A DNA stretch of 64,000 bases, taken from positions 1-64,000 of the forward strand of contig CAMDKS010000013.1 of assembly GCA_945900755.1 (NCBI GenBank), written 5' to 3'. Shown here piece by piece: positions 35,001 through 43,586 of the stretch. This DNA comes from Bdellovibrio sp. ZAP7 (GTDB lineage Bacteria > Bdellovibrionota_B > Oligoflexia > Oligoflexales > RGVZ01). The first letter of the stretch is position 1, and every line of letters starts with the position of its first letter. Position numbers and translations under genes: made by a program. The notes under the pieces were generated by a model, which saw nothing but the letters and a program-made list of their open reading frames with translations, was not told the DNA's origin and made no database searches.

Positions 35001-35144
35001 CGTTTCTCTTTTCTTGGTTTGGAGACTGTCGAGATCCACATCCTTGTGCGCTTTTTCGCGGTCATCTGCGCTCGCCGCAAACGATAGACTAGCACTTAAG
35101 GCAAATAGTACCAGTACTCTTAAAAATCGGCTTATAAATAGCAT
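32013..35144 (-). CDS. Large periplasmic TPR protein, GltD-like
   Basis: About 1,043 residues from ATG 35144 (GAGG 8 bases upstream). A signal peptide (LFALSASLSFAASA) sends it to the periplasm. Almost the whole length is TPR/HEAT-like helical repeats (DALMFNQGLALQYLGKEKEG, DAYFQLGEFFFDKKNFRNAS, VKFNVGDVLFQEKKYREAGK). It is encoded between the 516-residue TPR protein and the TPR lipoprotein. Size and place fit GltD/AgmU, the periplasmic scaffold of the Glt complex. Confidence 0.68.
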   Translation of the reverse strand: MLFISRFLRVLVLFALSASLSFAASADDREKAHKDVDLDSLQTKKRETGNVEKVSGPTESRGEAFIAATEGKLSGELEKTIAFYERSERTLPKKSSQRVNFLKRLLDRYVELAGYESNAEFRAYDKAFANWEQAGSKGKAPQVNSTKSRAAWAKVASKAAEVLKQFPNTSGADALMFNQGLALQYLGKEKEGAAVYSDLIRKYPNSDKSGDAYFQLGEFFFDKKNFRNASNNYKKALSFKGSRGYGLSLWKLGWCSYNLQNYPEALDYWKKTVAQAMSKKVQGSDTLRDSALKDMVNAWVEIKNTEVAINYYRQHGGEKFIGKFLNQLGSALVDAGKFPEAIRVYKRYQQIYPTALDTPDTQKEIIGLYYDLNKLPEMWKELSAYPAAYGPASPWYAANKVDQSSVDSTQLRIKDTIIFYAKTFHKRGQSNDDTRTYNEALRGYDLFLKHYPNSKEMPEVKFNVGDVLFQEKKYREAGKAYLAVVALGKEKAIKIKQPGNKVVPLHKEAASYMLDSYGLDFEPEYKVLLTIVPNFSKPARALSPRAGSYIQACSEYQKYYPEDLKAAKSCDIYASDIYYHSADKEKSKKLLFNLSQKYPNEKIGPAAVDALIPLYSGETKALVQISNALLKIPAYQKGKLGDKLRDLKRGAEVDEIKKISDGGKRAKAQEELAMKHPNSPESGKLMYNAGVDYIGAGMVVAGIAAYAAVLKNYPKSEGASESLKQLAKLSEKRMDFATAASYYLAFASKYPNDKSALPSIGRACELKVAIGDDKALSTCMILAKSDPAGAQPLVDRIVREAEFSKNYAKMQQTIKEYLKFKLSPSERIIAFHRIFNAANGTGPAAQQAGKEILAANRAGGGKLDPEAGRYVAELAFAEAKQVMPKFAAMKFTGGTVDNLLKTIDRKESSVAVVDKSFQGVLGTKDAFWGVAALYQMGVARELLAKDFENPPGITGAKIEDVKAQLAPKVVINRNEAKKLFKFAVDSIKAFNVYNEWAAKAVSGLERTSGKNLSFDDVALMPDFIGSDVAESLVQAVQNKKGGE

Positions 35145-35209
35145 TTCAATCCCTCGGTGCTGAATTTGCACTCCACAATGATCCCTCGAGCAAACGCATT
35201 GAAACTACT

Positions 35210-36760
35210 TTACTTCTTGCCATTAGACGGGCCTGCTGAAGCATTGCAGCGGTCGTCCAAGTTATAGACATAGTAGCCGAGCTCATCTTCCCAATACTCA
35301 CCTTGGAACGGCCAGTATTCGATCTGCTGGTCAACCTTTAGCGGCTGTAAACCCCCGATAAAAACTTTACGGTCATTCGCTTGAGTAACGTTGAGGCTTC
35401 TCCTAATCGTATCCACCTGCCCCTCAAATCTTTCAGCTTGAATTCCTTTAGTCTGTTGAACTAGGTCACGCATATAAGCCACAGACGAAGCGGCCTGCTC
35501 AAATAACTGCACACCAGAGTCTACTTTAGCGACCGCTTTCTTTTTCGCTAAAAAACCTTTTAAATCATCAATCAGCCCGGTAGAGACCCATTTTCCACCC
35601 ATTCCGGACAACCGCGCAATTTCTGCATCTGAGTAACGAACGGCCCGATAAGCCTCTTTATAGGCATCAGAACGGCTGAGGGAGTCCAATATAGCCCAAG
35701 CACTACGATAACTGGAGAGCGAGCCGTTTCGGTAGTCGTAAACTAGCTTAAATAGCTCTGATTTTTTGGATTTGTATTCGGTCAGCACTGCTGAAATGTC
35801 TTTGAATACAGGCTTGTTCTTGTCTCGAAAACTTTCCAAACTAGACTGCACTTTGTCAAATCTGCAAAGCCTTAGATACGTGATCGCTTCGAGGAGATAG
35901 GACTCTGGGAAAAAACGATTTTCGAAAAATGGGGAGTGAAGGGTATGGATATTACCTAATACGTTATTATGCTTGGCCATCATAAAAAATGCCCAGGCGG
36001 ACTCGAATATGGCTTCGAGCCAGTTATCAGATTCTCTTGGGATTTGCGCGTAGTATTTCAAAGACTCCGCAAAATTCTTTGTTTCGTAATGAACTCGCGC
36101 AATATTCAAAGCACTTTGTTCACGGACCCAAGCATCAGCGCCCGCCGCTTCACGAGTCGACTCAAAGTAACTAATGGCACGACTATGCGCCCCAGCTCGA
36201 TTTGCAATGACGCCCAAGTGAAACTGAGCTTTACTATAATATGAGCTAGCGGCAGGCACTCGCTTGAACATGTCCGAAGATTTTTCATATTTTTCCTTTA
36301 TGAAATTTTCTTCGCCCAAATAGTAGAAATAGAACCCACGGGCCGCAGCAGGAATAGATTCCGGCGCAAGATTTTCGCCTTTAACTAGCTGCGAAATGTG
36401 CGATTTCCCCAAGGCGACCGTGTTGTTGATCTGCCCCAATTCTTCGAGGCTCCTGCGGAAATATGGATTTACCGCCGTCGGCCCCCGCCTGACAATTTGC
36501 GAAAAATATTTAGAAGACGAGTAGTAAAAACCCAAGGATTGAAGACTTTTTGCCAAGCCCCATTCTGAAAACACCTTTTCCTGTGCAGACCTAGGAGACG
36601 AATAGGACTGAAAATACTCTGCGGCGGCACCTGCAAAGTCTCGGCCTGCGGTTAATTTCTGACCTGCTTCATAACCAGCAAAGCTATTCGTGGATAGCAT
36701 AGAAATGCTAATCCCCGCGGCCAAAATCCATGCCGACCTTGAACTGGTCAAGCCCCTCAT
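35210..36760 (-). CDS. Periplasmic TPR-type protein, GltC-like
   Basis: The 516-residue protein has a signal peptide (WILAAGISISMLSTNSFAG). Solenoid helices follow to ~400 (DFAGAAAEYFQSYSSPRSAQ, HLGVIANRAGAHSRAISYFE), then a short C-terminal part ending in a Trp/Tyr-rich acidic motif (EYWPFQGEYWEDELGYYVYN). Its ATG overlaps the stop of the barrel gene by 4 bases. By position between the barrel and the large TPR protein it matches GltC; assignment is contextual. Confidence 0.65.
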   Translation of the reverse strand: MRGLTSSRSAWILAAGISISMLSTNSFAGYEAGQKLTAGRDFAGAAAEYFQSYSSPRSAQEKVFSEWGLAKSLQSLGFYYSSSKYFSQIVRRGPTAVNPYFRRSLEELGQINNTVALGKSHISQLVKGENLAPESIPAAARGFYFYYLGEENFIKEKYEKSSDMFKRVPAASSYYSKAQFHLGVIANRAGAHSRAISYFESTREAAGADAWVREQSALNIARVHYETKNFAESLKYYAQIPRESDNWLEAIFESAWAFFMMAKHNNVLGNIHTLHSPFFENRFFPESYLLEAITYLRLCRFDKVQSSLESFRDKNKPVFKDISAVLTEYKSKKSELFKLVYDYRNGSLSSYRSAWAILDSLSRSDAYKEAYRAVRYSDAEIARLSGMGGKWVSTGLIDDLKGFLAKKKAVAKVDSGVQLFEQAASSVAYMRDLVQQTKGIQAERFEGQVDTIRRSLNVTQANDRKVFIGGLQPLKVDQQIEYWPFQGEYWEDELGYYVYNLDDRCNASAGPSNGKK

Positions 36761-37524
36761 AGAAAGTACCCCGCACCAAGCTGCATGGTTATGTTTGTTT
36801 GAGTGCCTGAACTTGTATCTGCCGTTAGAGGATCACAAGCACCGTCACCCTTATTATAGCTAAAGAAATGACTGCGAATGTCCCAACGCAAACTAACATT
36901 CTTGTCCAAGAACACCCTTTGACCCAGCCCAAGAAAACCGGTTGGATAGGACGCTGTTTTAGCCGCCGGAGGAGCAGTAACCGTCACATCAGAGGGCACG
37001 TCAGAAGGTTTTGGGCAATGATCATATAGATACTCCACCCCCGTCATTCCCCCACCAGCTGCCACAAACAAATCTAAATAAATTAGCGCTCCAGACGATA
37101 ATTGATACTTGCCGTAGATTGGCGTGTAAAGCAACCCGCCCTCAGCGAAGTACTTAGTACGAAGAATTTCGGTTTTAATTTTAAAATTTGAATCAAGGTT
37201 TTTTTTGTCATCCTTATCTATGGTCAATCCGAAAGCTCCTGCACCCTCAATGGCGATCGACTCACTAAAATGAAAGTCAAGAATCCCCGTCGCCAAATAG
37301 GTATAAATAAACGATTGGTTCATGACCACAGACATTTGAGCCGAGGTCTCCAAGCGTCCCGATTTTGAAAAAAATCTTGGGCGAATGACTCGCACTTCAG
37401 AGGATGAAAATTGCTCTGCGGAAACCATAGTAGGGAATGCACCACTGCAGAATATTACAGCAAAAATCGCCAAGCATGCTTGACTACGCCGCCAAATAGA
37501 ATTTTTCCCCGTCACAAGGCCCAT
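36757..37524 (-). CDS. Outer-membrane beta-barrel, GltA/GltB-like
   Basis: The 255-residue protein has a signal peptide (AIFAVIFCSGAFPTMVSA). The rest is alternating strands typical of an 8-10-stranded barrel (FIYTYLATGILDFHFSESI, VSLRWDIRSHFFSYNKG) and it ends AGYFL. A Pro/Ala-rich loop with one cysteine (~190-205) may be extracellular. Its length matches the ~250-residue Glt barrels that anchor the motor in the outer membrane. It lies 4 bases after the TolR-like gene. Confidence 0.68.
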   Translation of the reverse strand: MGLVTGKNSIWRRSQACLAIFAVIFCSGAFPTMVSAEQFSSSEVRVIRPRFFSKSGRLETSAQMSVVMNQSFIYTYLATGILDFHFSESIAIEGAGAFGLTIDKDDKKNLDSNFKIKTEILRTKYFAEGGLLYTPIYGKYQLSSGALIYLDLFVAAGGGMTGVEYLYDHCPKPSDVPSDVTVTAPPAAKTASYPTGFLGLGQRVFLDKNVSLRWDIRSHFFSYNKGDGACDPLTADTSSGTQTNITMQLGAGYFL

Positions 37525-37528
37525 AGCG

Positions 37529-38032
37529 TTACAATTCCTTTTGAACCATCAGCTTAAATTGCACGAAATCTGCTTGCTGAGCTGAAAGCATAATTCTTTT
37601 CATAAGTTTAAATCTATGTCCCTTATCCATCTCCATGGTTAAGGCGCCAGTAGAACCCATCGCATTTGGATCATTTGACTTAATGTTTTTCGCAAGACGC
37701 TTGTTGGCCTCACCCAACTTCTCCAACTCAGTAAAGACCGGTTGAATGGCGCCCTGTGTTCGGTCTTTTTCCGGAACATCACCGGCCACTATGTCCGCAA
37801 TTTTTTTGCCATTGATCACGATTTCTGTTTTTGTGACAACCACTGTTGGGACTTCGTCGAGAGCCACGATAGTCGTAGATTCAGGCAGCTCAATCCCCGC
37901 ATCTACGTTATGAGTTACAGGATCACTTGAAAAACTCATTAAAAGAAATGTAATAAGAATTGAAAAGATATCAAGCATCGGGTTCAAGTTTAGAAACAAG
38001 GTATCTTTGCTACCCCCACCTGCACTAGCCAT
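37529..38032 (-). CDS. aglS: TolR/ExbD-like proton-channel subunit (AglS-like)
   Basis: The 167-residue protein has one N-terminal TM (~15-35; LNLNPMLDIFSILITFLLMS) carrying Asp21, the protonatable residue of ExbD/TolR/MotB-type stators, and a periplasmic C-terminus. It is the second of two TolR paralogs after a TolQ homologue, matching the aglR-aglQ-aglS order. The symbol rests on gene order, and Q and S could be exchanged. Confidence 0.8.
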   Translation of the reverse strand: MASAGGGSKDTLFLNLNPMLDIFSILITFLLMSFSSDPVTHNVDAGIELPESTTIVALDEVPTVVVTKTEIVINGKKIADIVAGDVPEKDRTQGAIQPVFTELEKLGEANKRLAKNIKSNDPNAMGSTGALTMEMDKGHRFKLMKRIMLSAQQADFVQFKLMVQKEL

Positions 38033-38092
38033 CGAATGCTCCCCATACCTAGTAATTAAAACGATTAAGAACTGTCTTACTCAAATCCAAAT

Positions 38093-38647
38093 TCACTTGA
38101 GCATGACGCTACCCATCACTATTTTTTGATAGAGAAAAGTCTTGGCATCCAACTCTGCTTTTGCCAGATTCTTGGCGTCCTTAACAGGTGCAAAAATTGG
38201 GTCTCCTTCCACTCGCAAAATCATAGCATCTAGCACCAAAGAAAGAGACTCCCAGGTAACCTCATCGTCGCTGTATACGGTCGCTTTATCTATCGTACTA
38301 TTTTGCTTACGTACATCGGCGAGCTTCTGATGAAACGTCTTAAGGCCCTCTTTAGTATTCTTAAATGGGAATTTCTGTAGCTGTTCAGGCGCCTTCGTAA
38401 AGGAAGTTTGAATCTCCACATTTTCCTTTGAGACGTCAACGCTCACTTGAAAGGCCCTAGTATCCTTTTGATCCTCGGGCGGCGCATTCGACAAAAACGG
38501 AATCTGAACTTCCAAGATACCAACAGATAAAAATACAGCACTAAACAATAGAAATGTATTAAGCATGGAAAAGATATCGATGAACGGCATGATGTTCAAT
38601 TCGATATCTTTATACTCTCCTGGTTTTCTTTTCTTTCTCCTGGACAT
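38093..38647 (-). CDS. aglQ: TolR/ExbD-like proton-channel subunit (AglQ-like)
   Basis: The 184-residue protein has a basic N-terminus (MSRRKKRKPGEYKD). One TM follows (~18-42; ELNIMPFIDIFSMLNTFLLF) with Asp24 in the stator position, then a periplasmic domain. In Myxococcus the AglR/Q/S channel uses proton flow to drive the gliding machinery. It lies 57 bases after aglR and 60 before the second TolR-like gene. Confidence 0.82.
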   Translation of the reverse strand: MSRRKKRKPGEYKDIELNIMPFIDIFSMLNTFLLFSAVFLSVGILEVQIPFLSNAPPEDQKDTRAFQVSVDVSKENVEIQTSFTKAPEQLQKFPFKNTKEGLKTFHQKLADVRKQNSTIDKATVYSDDEVTWESLSLVLDAMILRVEGDPIFAPVKDAKNLAKAELDAKTFLYQKIVMGSVMLK

Positions 38648-38704
38648 CCTTGTCCTCCAATTATTTTTCTAAGTATCGTTCAAATCAGAAAAGCATTGAA
38701 TTGA

Positions 38705-39370
38705 TTACTCGCTTCGATCTGAACCGCCGCGGTGAATCTTCATCTTACGGTTGTAGAGCATATGAAGGAGGCGAGCTGAATTCGCATTGATGTCATCGAC
38801 GATCGATGTCTGCTTGACCATGAGGATACCGAAGGTAAGCAGAATGACGAGAGCTGTTCCGAGACCATACGAGGTCGCGACGAGTGCTTCCGCGATACCC
38901 TCCGCAAGCAACGTAGACTTCTGGGCACCAGTAGCATTCGCTGCAGCAGCAAAAGACTTCATCAGTCCAAACAGTGTGCCGAGCAAACCACAAAGAGTGG
39001 CAACGTTGGCGGTTGTACCAAGAAAGCCAAGCCATTTAGTGACCTTAGGCACAGCTTCGAGAGTCGCGTATTCCATAGCCAGCTCGATTTCCTCAACAGA
39101 ATCGTTGGCACGCATGAGACCTTGAACCAAAACTTCAGGGAGCAGCTTTGGCTTAGCGCGACGACAAAGGCGAATGGCATTTTCTATAGAATTATTCATG
39201 ACCATTTTTTGAATATTACTCATGAAAACAGAGCTATTTGCTAAGTCATACTGTACCCAGTACCGAATGACACGCTCACAGATTAGGCCCAGTGAAATAA
39301 TAGCGGTAATTGTAATGGCCAACATGACCTGCCATCCGCCCTTATGCACTAATTCAACAATTTTATCCAT
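38705..39370 (-). CDS. aglR: TolQ/ExbB/MotA-like motor protein (AglR-like)
   Basis: The 221-residue protein has three TMs (~12-33, 113-137, 158-185). The MotA_ExbB signature is TTANVATLCGLLGTLFGLMK followed by EALVATSYGLGTALVILLTF. It is the first gene of the minus-strand run aglR-aglQ-aglS-barrel-TPR-TPR-TPR lipoprotein. GAGGGAG precedes the ATG and a sigma70-like promoter lies upstream. General TolQ or ExbB function is the alternative, but the glt-type neighbours favour the gliding motor. Confidence 0.85.
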   Translation of the reverse strand: MDKIVELVHKGGWQVMLAITITAIISLGLICERVIRYWVQYDLANSSVFMSNIQKMVMNNSIENAIRLCRRAKPKLLPEVLVQGLMRANDSVEEIELAMEYATLEAVPKVTKWLGFLGTTANVATLCGLLGTLFGLMKSFAAAANATGAQKSTLLAEGIAEALVATSYGLGTALVILLTFGILMVKQTSIVDDINANSARLLHMLYNRKMKIHRGGSDRSE

Positions 39371-39423
39371 TTCGCCGACTCCCTCAACCGATTGAATATT
39401 GCTAATATATCGCTTTTACTAAT

Positions 39424-39453
39424 ATTTTACGAAATAGAGACCATCACTGTCAA
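39424..39453 (-). promoter_or_regulatory. Sigma70-like promoter of the aglR operon
   Basis: On the minus strand a perfect TTGACA (39453-39448), an 18-base spacer and TAAAAT (39429-39424), 54 bases before the aglR ATG. The 13-bp repeat array lies ~100 bases further upstream. Confidence 0.6.
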
Positions 39454-39551
39454 TGTTCTGAGAATTATATTCTTGAGGCTGGAATTAAATTGGACTCTGG
39501 TTTAGAATATTACTCATAATAGCCGAATAATGTTGATTAATTAGGCAACCG

Positions 39552-39603
39552 AACTGTGCCAATCAACTGTGCCAATCAACTGTGCCAATCAACTGTGCCA
39601 ATT
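39552..39603. repeat. 13-bp tandem repeat, 4 copies, between aglR and nuoB
   Basis: Units aactgtgccaatc at 39552, 39565 and 39578 are identical; the fourth (39591-39603) ends in t. It lies ~100 bases upstream of the aglR -35 and ~47 bases before nuoB. It shares ACTG..CCAAT and the 13-base period with the array before gltG. Confidence 0.88.
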
Positions 39604-39650
39604 AATAGAGTTGTGAACTGTAGCGCCAATTTGCGGGGAATGCACAAGCC

Positions 39651-40136
39651 ATGAAGCACAATCAATCAGACAGCGAACTTCCAATTTTTCTCACCAAGCA
39701 CAAAGAGCTCGTCGCCTGGGCGCGCAAGAATGCACTGTGGCCATACCCTTTTGGAACAGCCTGCTGTGGAATCGAGTACATGTCGGTTGTTGGACCTAAA
39801 TATGATATCGCGCGCTTTGGCGCAGAGGTTGTTCGTTTTTCACCTCGGCAGGCAGACCTGATGATTGTCGCTGGAACCATTACCGAAAAAATGGCGCCCG
39901 TGATCAAGAAGGTTTACGACCAGATGTCAGAGCCCAAATGGGTCATGGCCATGGGCGCCTGCGCCTCAAGCGGCGGATTCTATCGTGCGTATCACGTGTT
40001 GCAGGGAGTTGACCGCATAATTCCGGTTGACGTCTATGTTGCAGGGTGCCCTCCAACACCAGAAGCTGTGATAGCAGGACTATTAACGCTTCAAGACAAA
40101 ATATCTGCGGATGCAAAAAAACCGGTGGAAGTCTAA
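39651..40136 (+). CDS. nuoB: NADH-quinone oxidoreductase subunit B homologue
   Basis: The 161-residue protein carries the four N2-cluster cysteines of NuoB: C38-C39 (GTACCGIEY), C104 (GACASSGG) and C133 (AGCPPTPE). This subunit holds the terminal Fe-S cluster that passes electrons to quinone. Length is usual for a minimal NuoB. No nuoA, C or D lies beside it, which is unusual; the other subunits are presumably elsewhere, or this is a stand-alone paralog. Seven bases separate it from the receiver/HATPase gene. Confidence 0.9.
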   Translation: MKHNQSDSELPIFLTKHKELVAWARKNALWPYPFGTACCGIEYMSVVGPKYDIARFGAEVVRFSPRQADLMIVAGTITEKMAPVIKKVYDQMSEPKWVMAMGACASSGGFYRAYHVLQGVDRIIPVDVYVAGCPPTPEAVIAGLLTLQDKISADAKKPVEV

Positions 40137-40143
40137 ACCCATT

Positions 40144-41124
40144 ATGCCCTCGAAGTTGCCAACCATACTATTTTTCGAAGAACCTAGCTTAAAACCTCTA
40201 GGGCCTAAGAACTCGTTGGAAATTGCCGGCTGTGGCTGGGATTGCGTTTTTGAAGATAAACTCCCAGCTGCGATTGCGCTCATTAGATCCCAAATTTTTG
40301 AAGTGCTTGTTACCAATTCACCAAGCCTTGCATTATTAAACGCGGCAAAAGAAGCCCACCCCAATATCATCACTATTTTGGTGACTGATGCGCCGATGCA
40401 TGAGTACACGAAATCTCTGGACTTGCGAGATGTCGAGATCGTAGATCATATTATAGCAAACCTTAGTCTGGAATGGACCCTTTCAGAAATTGCCGTAACA
40501 TTGCAAAAAATCATCCGCAAAGATTTTTTCGGTATTGAAAAATACATTGCTTCGGGTTCTATCATTCACTCCATTGAGGTGAAGGGCTCGTCCAATCGCG
40601 AAGCTTGTAACAATGCCGTTTCTTCTTGGATAGAATCCTTTGGTCTAAATAGAACTGTGAGTCGTTTAGCTTCTGGAATTAGTGAAGAATTAGTTATGAA
40701 CGCGATATTTGATGCGCCCACTGCAGGTGGAAGCGCCAACTACGCCACCTTGCAGCGATCCCAAGCACGGGAGCTTGTTTCCCAGGATTGTCCCATTCTT
40801 CGCTACGGGGCGGATCAACGCCTAGTTGCTATTTCTATCACCGATCCGTTTGGGGCCTTTAAGCGTGACACTTGGTTTACCTATGCCCGCAAGATACTAA
40901 AACGCAATGACGACACCCTGATCGATTCTAAAAGTGGGGGCGCAGGTCTCGGCATTTTTAAAATTCTTTTTGGCAGCCACGCGATCATATGTAACGTGCA
41001 ACCAACAAAAATCACCGAGGTTATTGCGTTAATTTCGATCACTCAACCCATACGCGACTTTGATCACATGCCAAGGTCCATTCACTATTTCAACACAGAT
41101 TCGCATTCGTTAACGTCTATTTAA
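40144..41124 (+). CDS. Degenerate receiver-like plus HATPase-like regulatory protein
   Basis: About 326 residues from ATG 40144. The N-terminal ~125 residues follow the receiver fold ([36 protein letters not shown]), but the phospho-Asp position reads TNSPS instead of D-x-x-P, so it cannot be phosphorylated in the usual way. The C-terminal half resembles a GHKL ATPase of the anti-sigma/RsbW kind ([14 protein letters not shown] as N-box, [14 protein letters not shown] as G-box). No HisKA is present. It follows nuoB by 7 bases and precedes icd by 28. The function is unknown; a phosphate-independent switch is inference. Confidence 0.6.
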   Translation: MPSKLPTILFFEEPSLKPLGPKNSLEIAGCGWDCVFEDKLPAAIALIRSQIFEVLVTNSPSLALLNAAKEAHPNIITILVTDAPMHEYTKSLDLRDVEIVDHIIANLSLEWTLSEIAVTLQKIIRKDFFGIEKYIASGSIIHSIEVKGSSNREACNNAVSSWIESFGLNRTVSRLASGISEELVMNAIFDAPTAGGSANYATLQRSQARELVSQDCPILRYGADQRLVAISITDPFGAFKRDTWFTYARKILKRNDDTLIDSKSGGAGLGIFKILFGSHAIICNVQPTKITEVIALISITQPIRDFDHMPRSIHYFNTDSHSLTSI

Positions 41125-41152
41125 TTTGTTTTTAAATCTTTCTGGAGTAATC

Positions 41153-42379
41153 ATGTCAAAAATCAAAGTAAAAAATCCGGTTGTCGAATTAGATGGTGAT
41201 GAGATGACTCGAATCATCTGGTCTGAAATTCGAAATAAACTAATTCACCCATTTCTCGACCTAGAGATTAAATACTTTGACCTTGGTATGGAAAACCGCG
41301 ACAAAACCGATGACAAAGTGACGATTGAAGCGGCGGAAGCGATCAAAAAATATGATGTGGGAATTAAATGCGCCACCATTACCCCAGACGAAGCTCGTGT
41401 TGAAGAGTTTAAACTTAAAAAAATGTGGAAGAGCCCAAACGGGACGATTCGAAATATTCTTGGGGGCACCGTTTTTCGCGAGCCAATTATTTGCACCAAT
41501 GTGCCTCGCATTGTCTCGAACTGGAAAAAGCCAATTGTGGTCGGCCGCCATGCCCACGCAGATCAATACAAAGCAACCGACGTAAAGATTCCTGGTGCAG
41601 GAAAACTAAAAATGGTTTTCGAGCCCAAAGACGGAGGCGCCGTTCAGACTTGGGAGGTTATGGACTTTAAGGAACCAGGCATTGCAATGGGCATGTATAA
41701 TACTGATGAAAGTATTGAAGGCTTCGCTCGCAGCTGTTTTGCCTACGGTTTAAATCGTAAATACCCAGTCTATCTCTCCACCAAGAACACGATTCTCAAA
41801 GTCTACGACGGCCGTTTCAAAGATATTTTTGAGCAGGTTTTTCAAAAGGAATTTAAAGATCAATTTGCAAAGGCAGGTTTAACTTACGAGCATCGCCTGA
41901 TCGACGACATGGTTGCATCCGTCCTTAAGTGGGAAGGCGGAATACTTTGGGCCTGTAAAAATTATGACGGCGATGTGCAATCCGATACGGTGGCTCAGGG
42001 CTTCGGGTCTTTGGGACTTATGACCTCTGTCCTTATGTGCCCAAATGGCCGCACAATCGAGACAGAAGCGGCACATGGAACCGTGACCCGTCACTTCCGC
42101 GAGCACCAAAAGGGAAAACCTACGTCAACAAATCCAATTGCCTCTATTTTTGCATGGACTCAAGGACTGGCTCACCGCGGCAAGCTCGACGGCACACCGG
42201 AAGTAACAGAATTCGCACGAAAGCTCGAGCAAGTCTGCGTGGAGACAGTAGAAGCTGGTCACATGACTAAAGACTTGGCCGTTTGTATTCACGGTAATTC
42301 TCCTCCAGCCGGTTCCTTTATGAATACCAACGAGTTCCTCAATAAGCTTGCAGAAAATATGCAAAAGAAAATGCGCTGA
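41153..42379 (+). CDS. icd: Isocitrate dehydrogenase (NADP+), eukaryotic-type
   Basis: About 408 residues from ATG 41153 (GGAG upstream; the frame is open from 41126). Features of the dimeric, eukaryotic-like IDH subfamily are [59 protein letters not shown]-type metal site ([11 protein letters not shown]) and [10 protein letters not shown]. It oxidatively decarboxylates isocitrate to 2-oxoglutarate in the TCA cycle. It is last in the nuoB run and is followed by a strong intrinsic terminator. Confidence 0.95.
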   Translation: MSKIKVKNPVVELDGDEMTRIIWSEIRNKLIHPFLDLEIKYFDLGMENRDKTDDKVTIEAAEAIKKYDVGIKCATITPDEARVEEFKLKKMWKSPNGTIRNILGGTVFREPIICTNVPRIVSNWKKPIVVGRHAHADQYKATDVKIPGAGKLKMVFEPKDGGAVQTWEVMDFKEPGIAMGMYNTDESIEGFARSCFAYGLNRKYPVYLSTKNTILKVYDGRFKDIFEQVFQKEFKDQFAKAGLTYEHRLIDDMVASVLKWEGGILWACKNYDGDVQSDTVAQGFGSLGLMTSVLMCPNGRTIETEAAHGTVTRHFREHQKGKPTSTNPIASIFAWTQGLAHRGKLDGTPEVTEFARKLEQVCVETVEAGHMTKDLAVCIHGNSPPAGSFMNTNEFLNKLAENMQKKMR

Positions 42380-42413
42380 ACTTACCCTTTAGTAAAATCC
42401 GCCAATGAATAAT

Positions 42414-42453
42414 AAAAAGAGAGCGTCGGCCAGCTGCTGATGCTCTCTTTTTT
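42414..42453. terminator. Bidirectional intrinsic terminator after icd
   Basis: The stem aaaaagagagc / gctctcttttt flanks an inner cagctg, and a T-run is present on both strands. It sits between the convergent icd and the minus-strand lipoprotein gene. Confidence 0.88.
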
Positions 42454-42467
42454 GTATCGACAATGTT

Positions 42468-43370
42468 CTACTTTACGATGTTGGCGTATTCTTCAACCAT
42501 TGTTGCCAGTACAGATTTAAGCTTTGTCCTTGTAGCTCCTAGCACGGCTCCTGCAACGTTCGAACGAGACCTCGTCAGAACGACTCCTTTAATTCTGCCT
42601 TCGGATTCCCAAAAAAGCACTAAGGAGCTGAATTGCTTTAATGAAGAGTAATTTAGAGGTGCGACCATGGCATCCACTTGCCAATAGATATTTCGTCCGG
42701 CATCCAGCACTCCAAATTTTCCATAATTTTTTGTCGCAAGTAGGTCAAAGCGACTTCCCCAATCATATTTTGCTTCTTGTAAATATTCACATTTCCCTTT
42801 CGTAGAATTGCGCACTCCTTTAAAGGTGTTGCAAAACGCACTTCCAATATTTGACGCTTTATCGAGGGTGCCCGCAGCGGAAATTCCAGCTGCGTAATAC
42901 ATCGTTTGATTGTATTCTTCAAAATACTCCCGAATGCCTCCTGCCCCCATCCCCGCAAGCGATGATGCGTTTAAAGCTGCAAATCCACCGAGGTCACAAA
43001 GCCAGCGAACTTGGTGCGCAATGGATTGCTGTTGGAAGCTTTTGCCTTTAAGCGCAGTACAAATTTTATCAAAATTTACTGGGCCATTCGGCTGGGACGG
43101 TTCGACCACCGCCACGACACCGGTCGGTGGCTGGGGCAAGACTCCTAGAGTCGTCTCTGCTTCCATCGCAGGCTCTGGGAGTGTGGTGTCGGTCGCTAGT
43201 CCCGTATCAATCGCATAGCCAATGTTGCTCGCGTTTCCTGTGTCGGCATTTGGGATGTGCGAATCGCCCTTAGTTTTGGCCTGTGAGGAACGATGCCCCG
43301 TAGATTTACAAGATCCCAGGATTCCTATTAAAGCAACAGCCACAAAATAATCTCGGGATAACGGCTTCAT
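42468..43370 (-). CDS. Putative lipoprotein of unknown function
   Basis: About 300 residues from ATG 43370 (AAGGAG upstream; the open frame to 43466 has no such site). The signal ends LIGILGSC (Cys21). A Ser/Thr/Asp-rich linker to ~80 is followed by a globular part with an even spread of cysteines (FDKICTALKG, WLCDLGGFAAL, SAFCNTF, KGKCEYLQ). A C-terminal longin/roadblock-like strand-helix region (RNIYWQVDAMVAPLNYSSLK to VLATMVEEYANIV) ends the protein. No family was identified. Probably membrane-anchored in the periplasm. Confidence 0.6.
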   Translation of the reverse strand: MKPLSRDYFVAVALIGILGSCKSTGHRSSQAKTKGDSHIPNADTGNASNIGYAIDTGLATDTTLPEPAMEAETTLGVLPQPPTGVVAVVEPSQPNGPVNFDKICTALKGKSFQQQSIAHQVRWLCDLGGFAALNASSLAGMGAGGIREYFEEYNQTMYYAAGISAAGTLDKASNIGSAFCNTFKGVRNSTKGKCEYLQEAKYDWGSRFDLLATKNYGKFGVLDAGRNIYWQVDAMVAPLNYSSLKQFSSLVLFWESEGRIKGVVLTRSRSNVAGAVLGATRTKLKSVLATMVEEYANIVK

Positions 43371-43586
43371 TGATTTTCTCCTTTGCATTGATGTCACAAC
43401 AACTCCATAAATCTCCTCCATTATCGGTAATAAACGCACTTCCTTAAGACCCTGACTGGATCTCAACGTTTTTCAATTGATATTTAGCGAAAAAAGGTCC
43501 GAAAAATCAATGAATCTACTTGTCGTCAATCAGACGCCAGAAATGCATGCTGAATAGTGCGCTATTTTTTTCCGCTCGACGATTGT

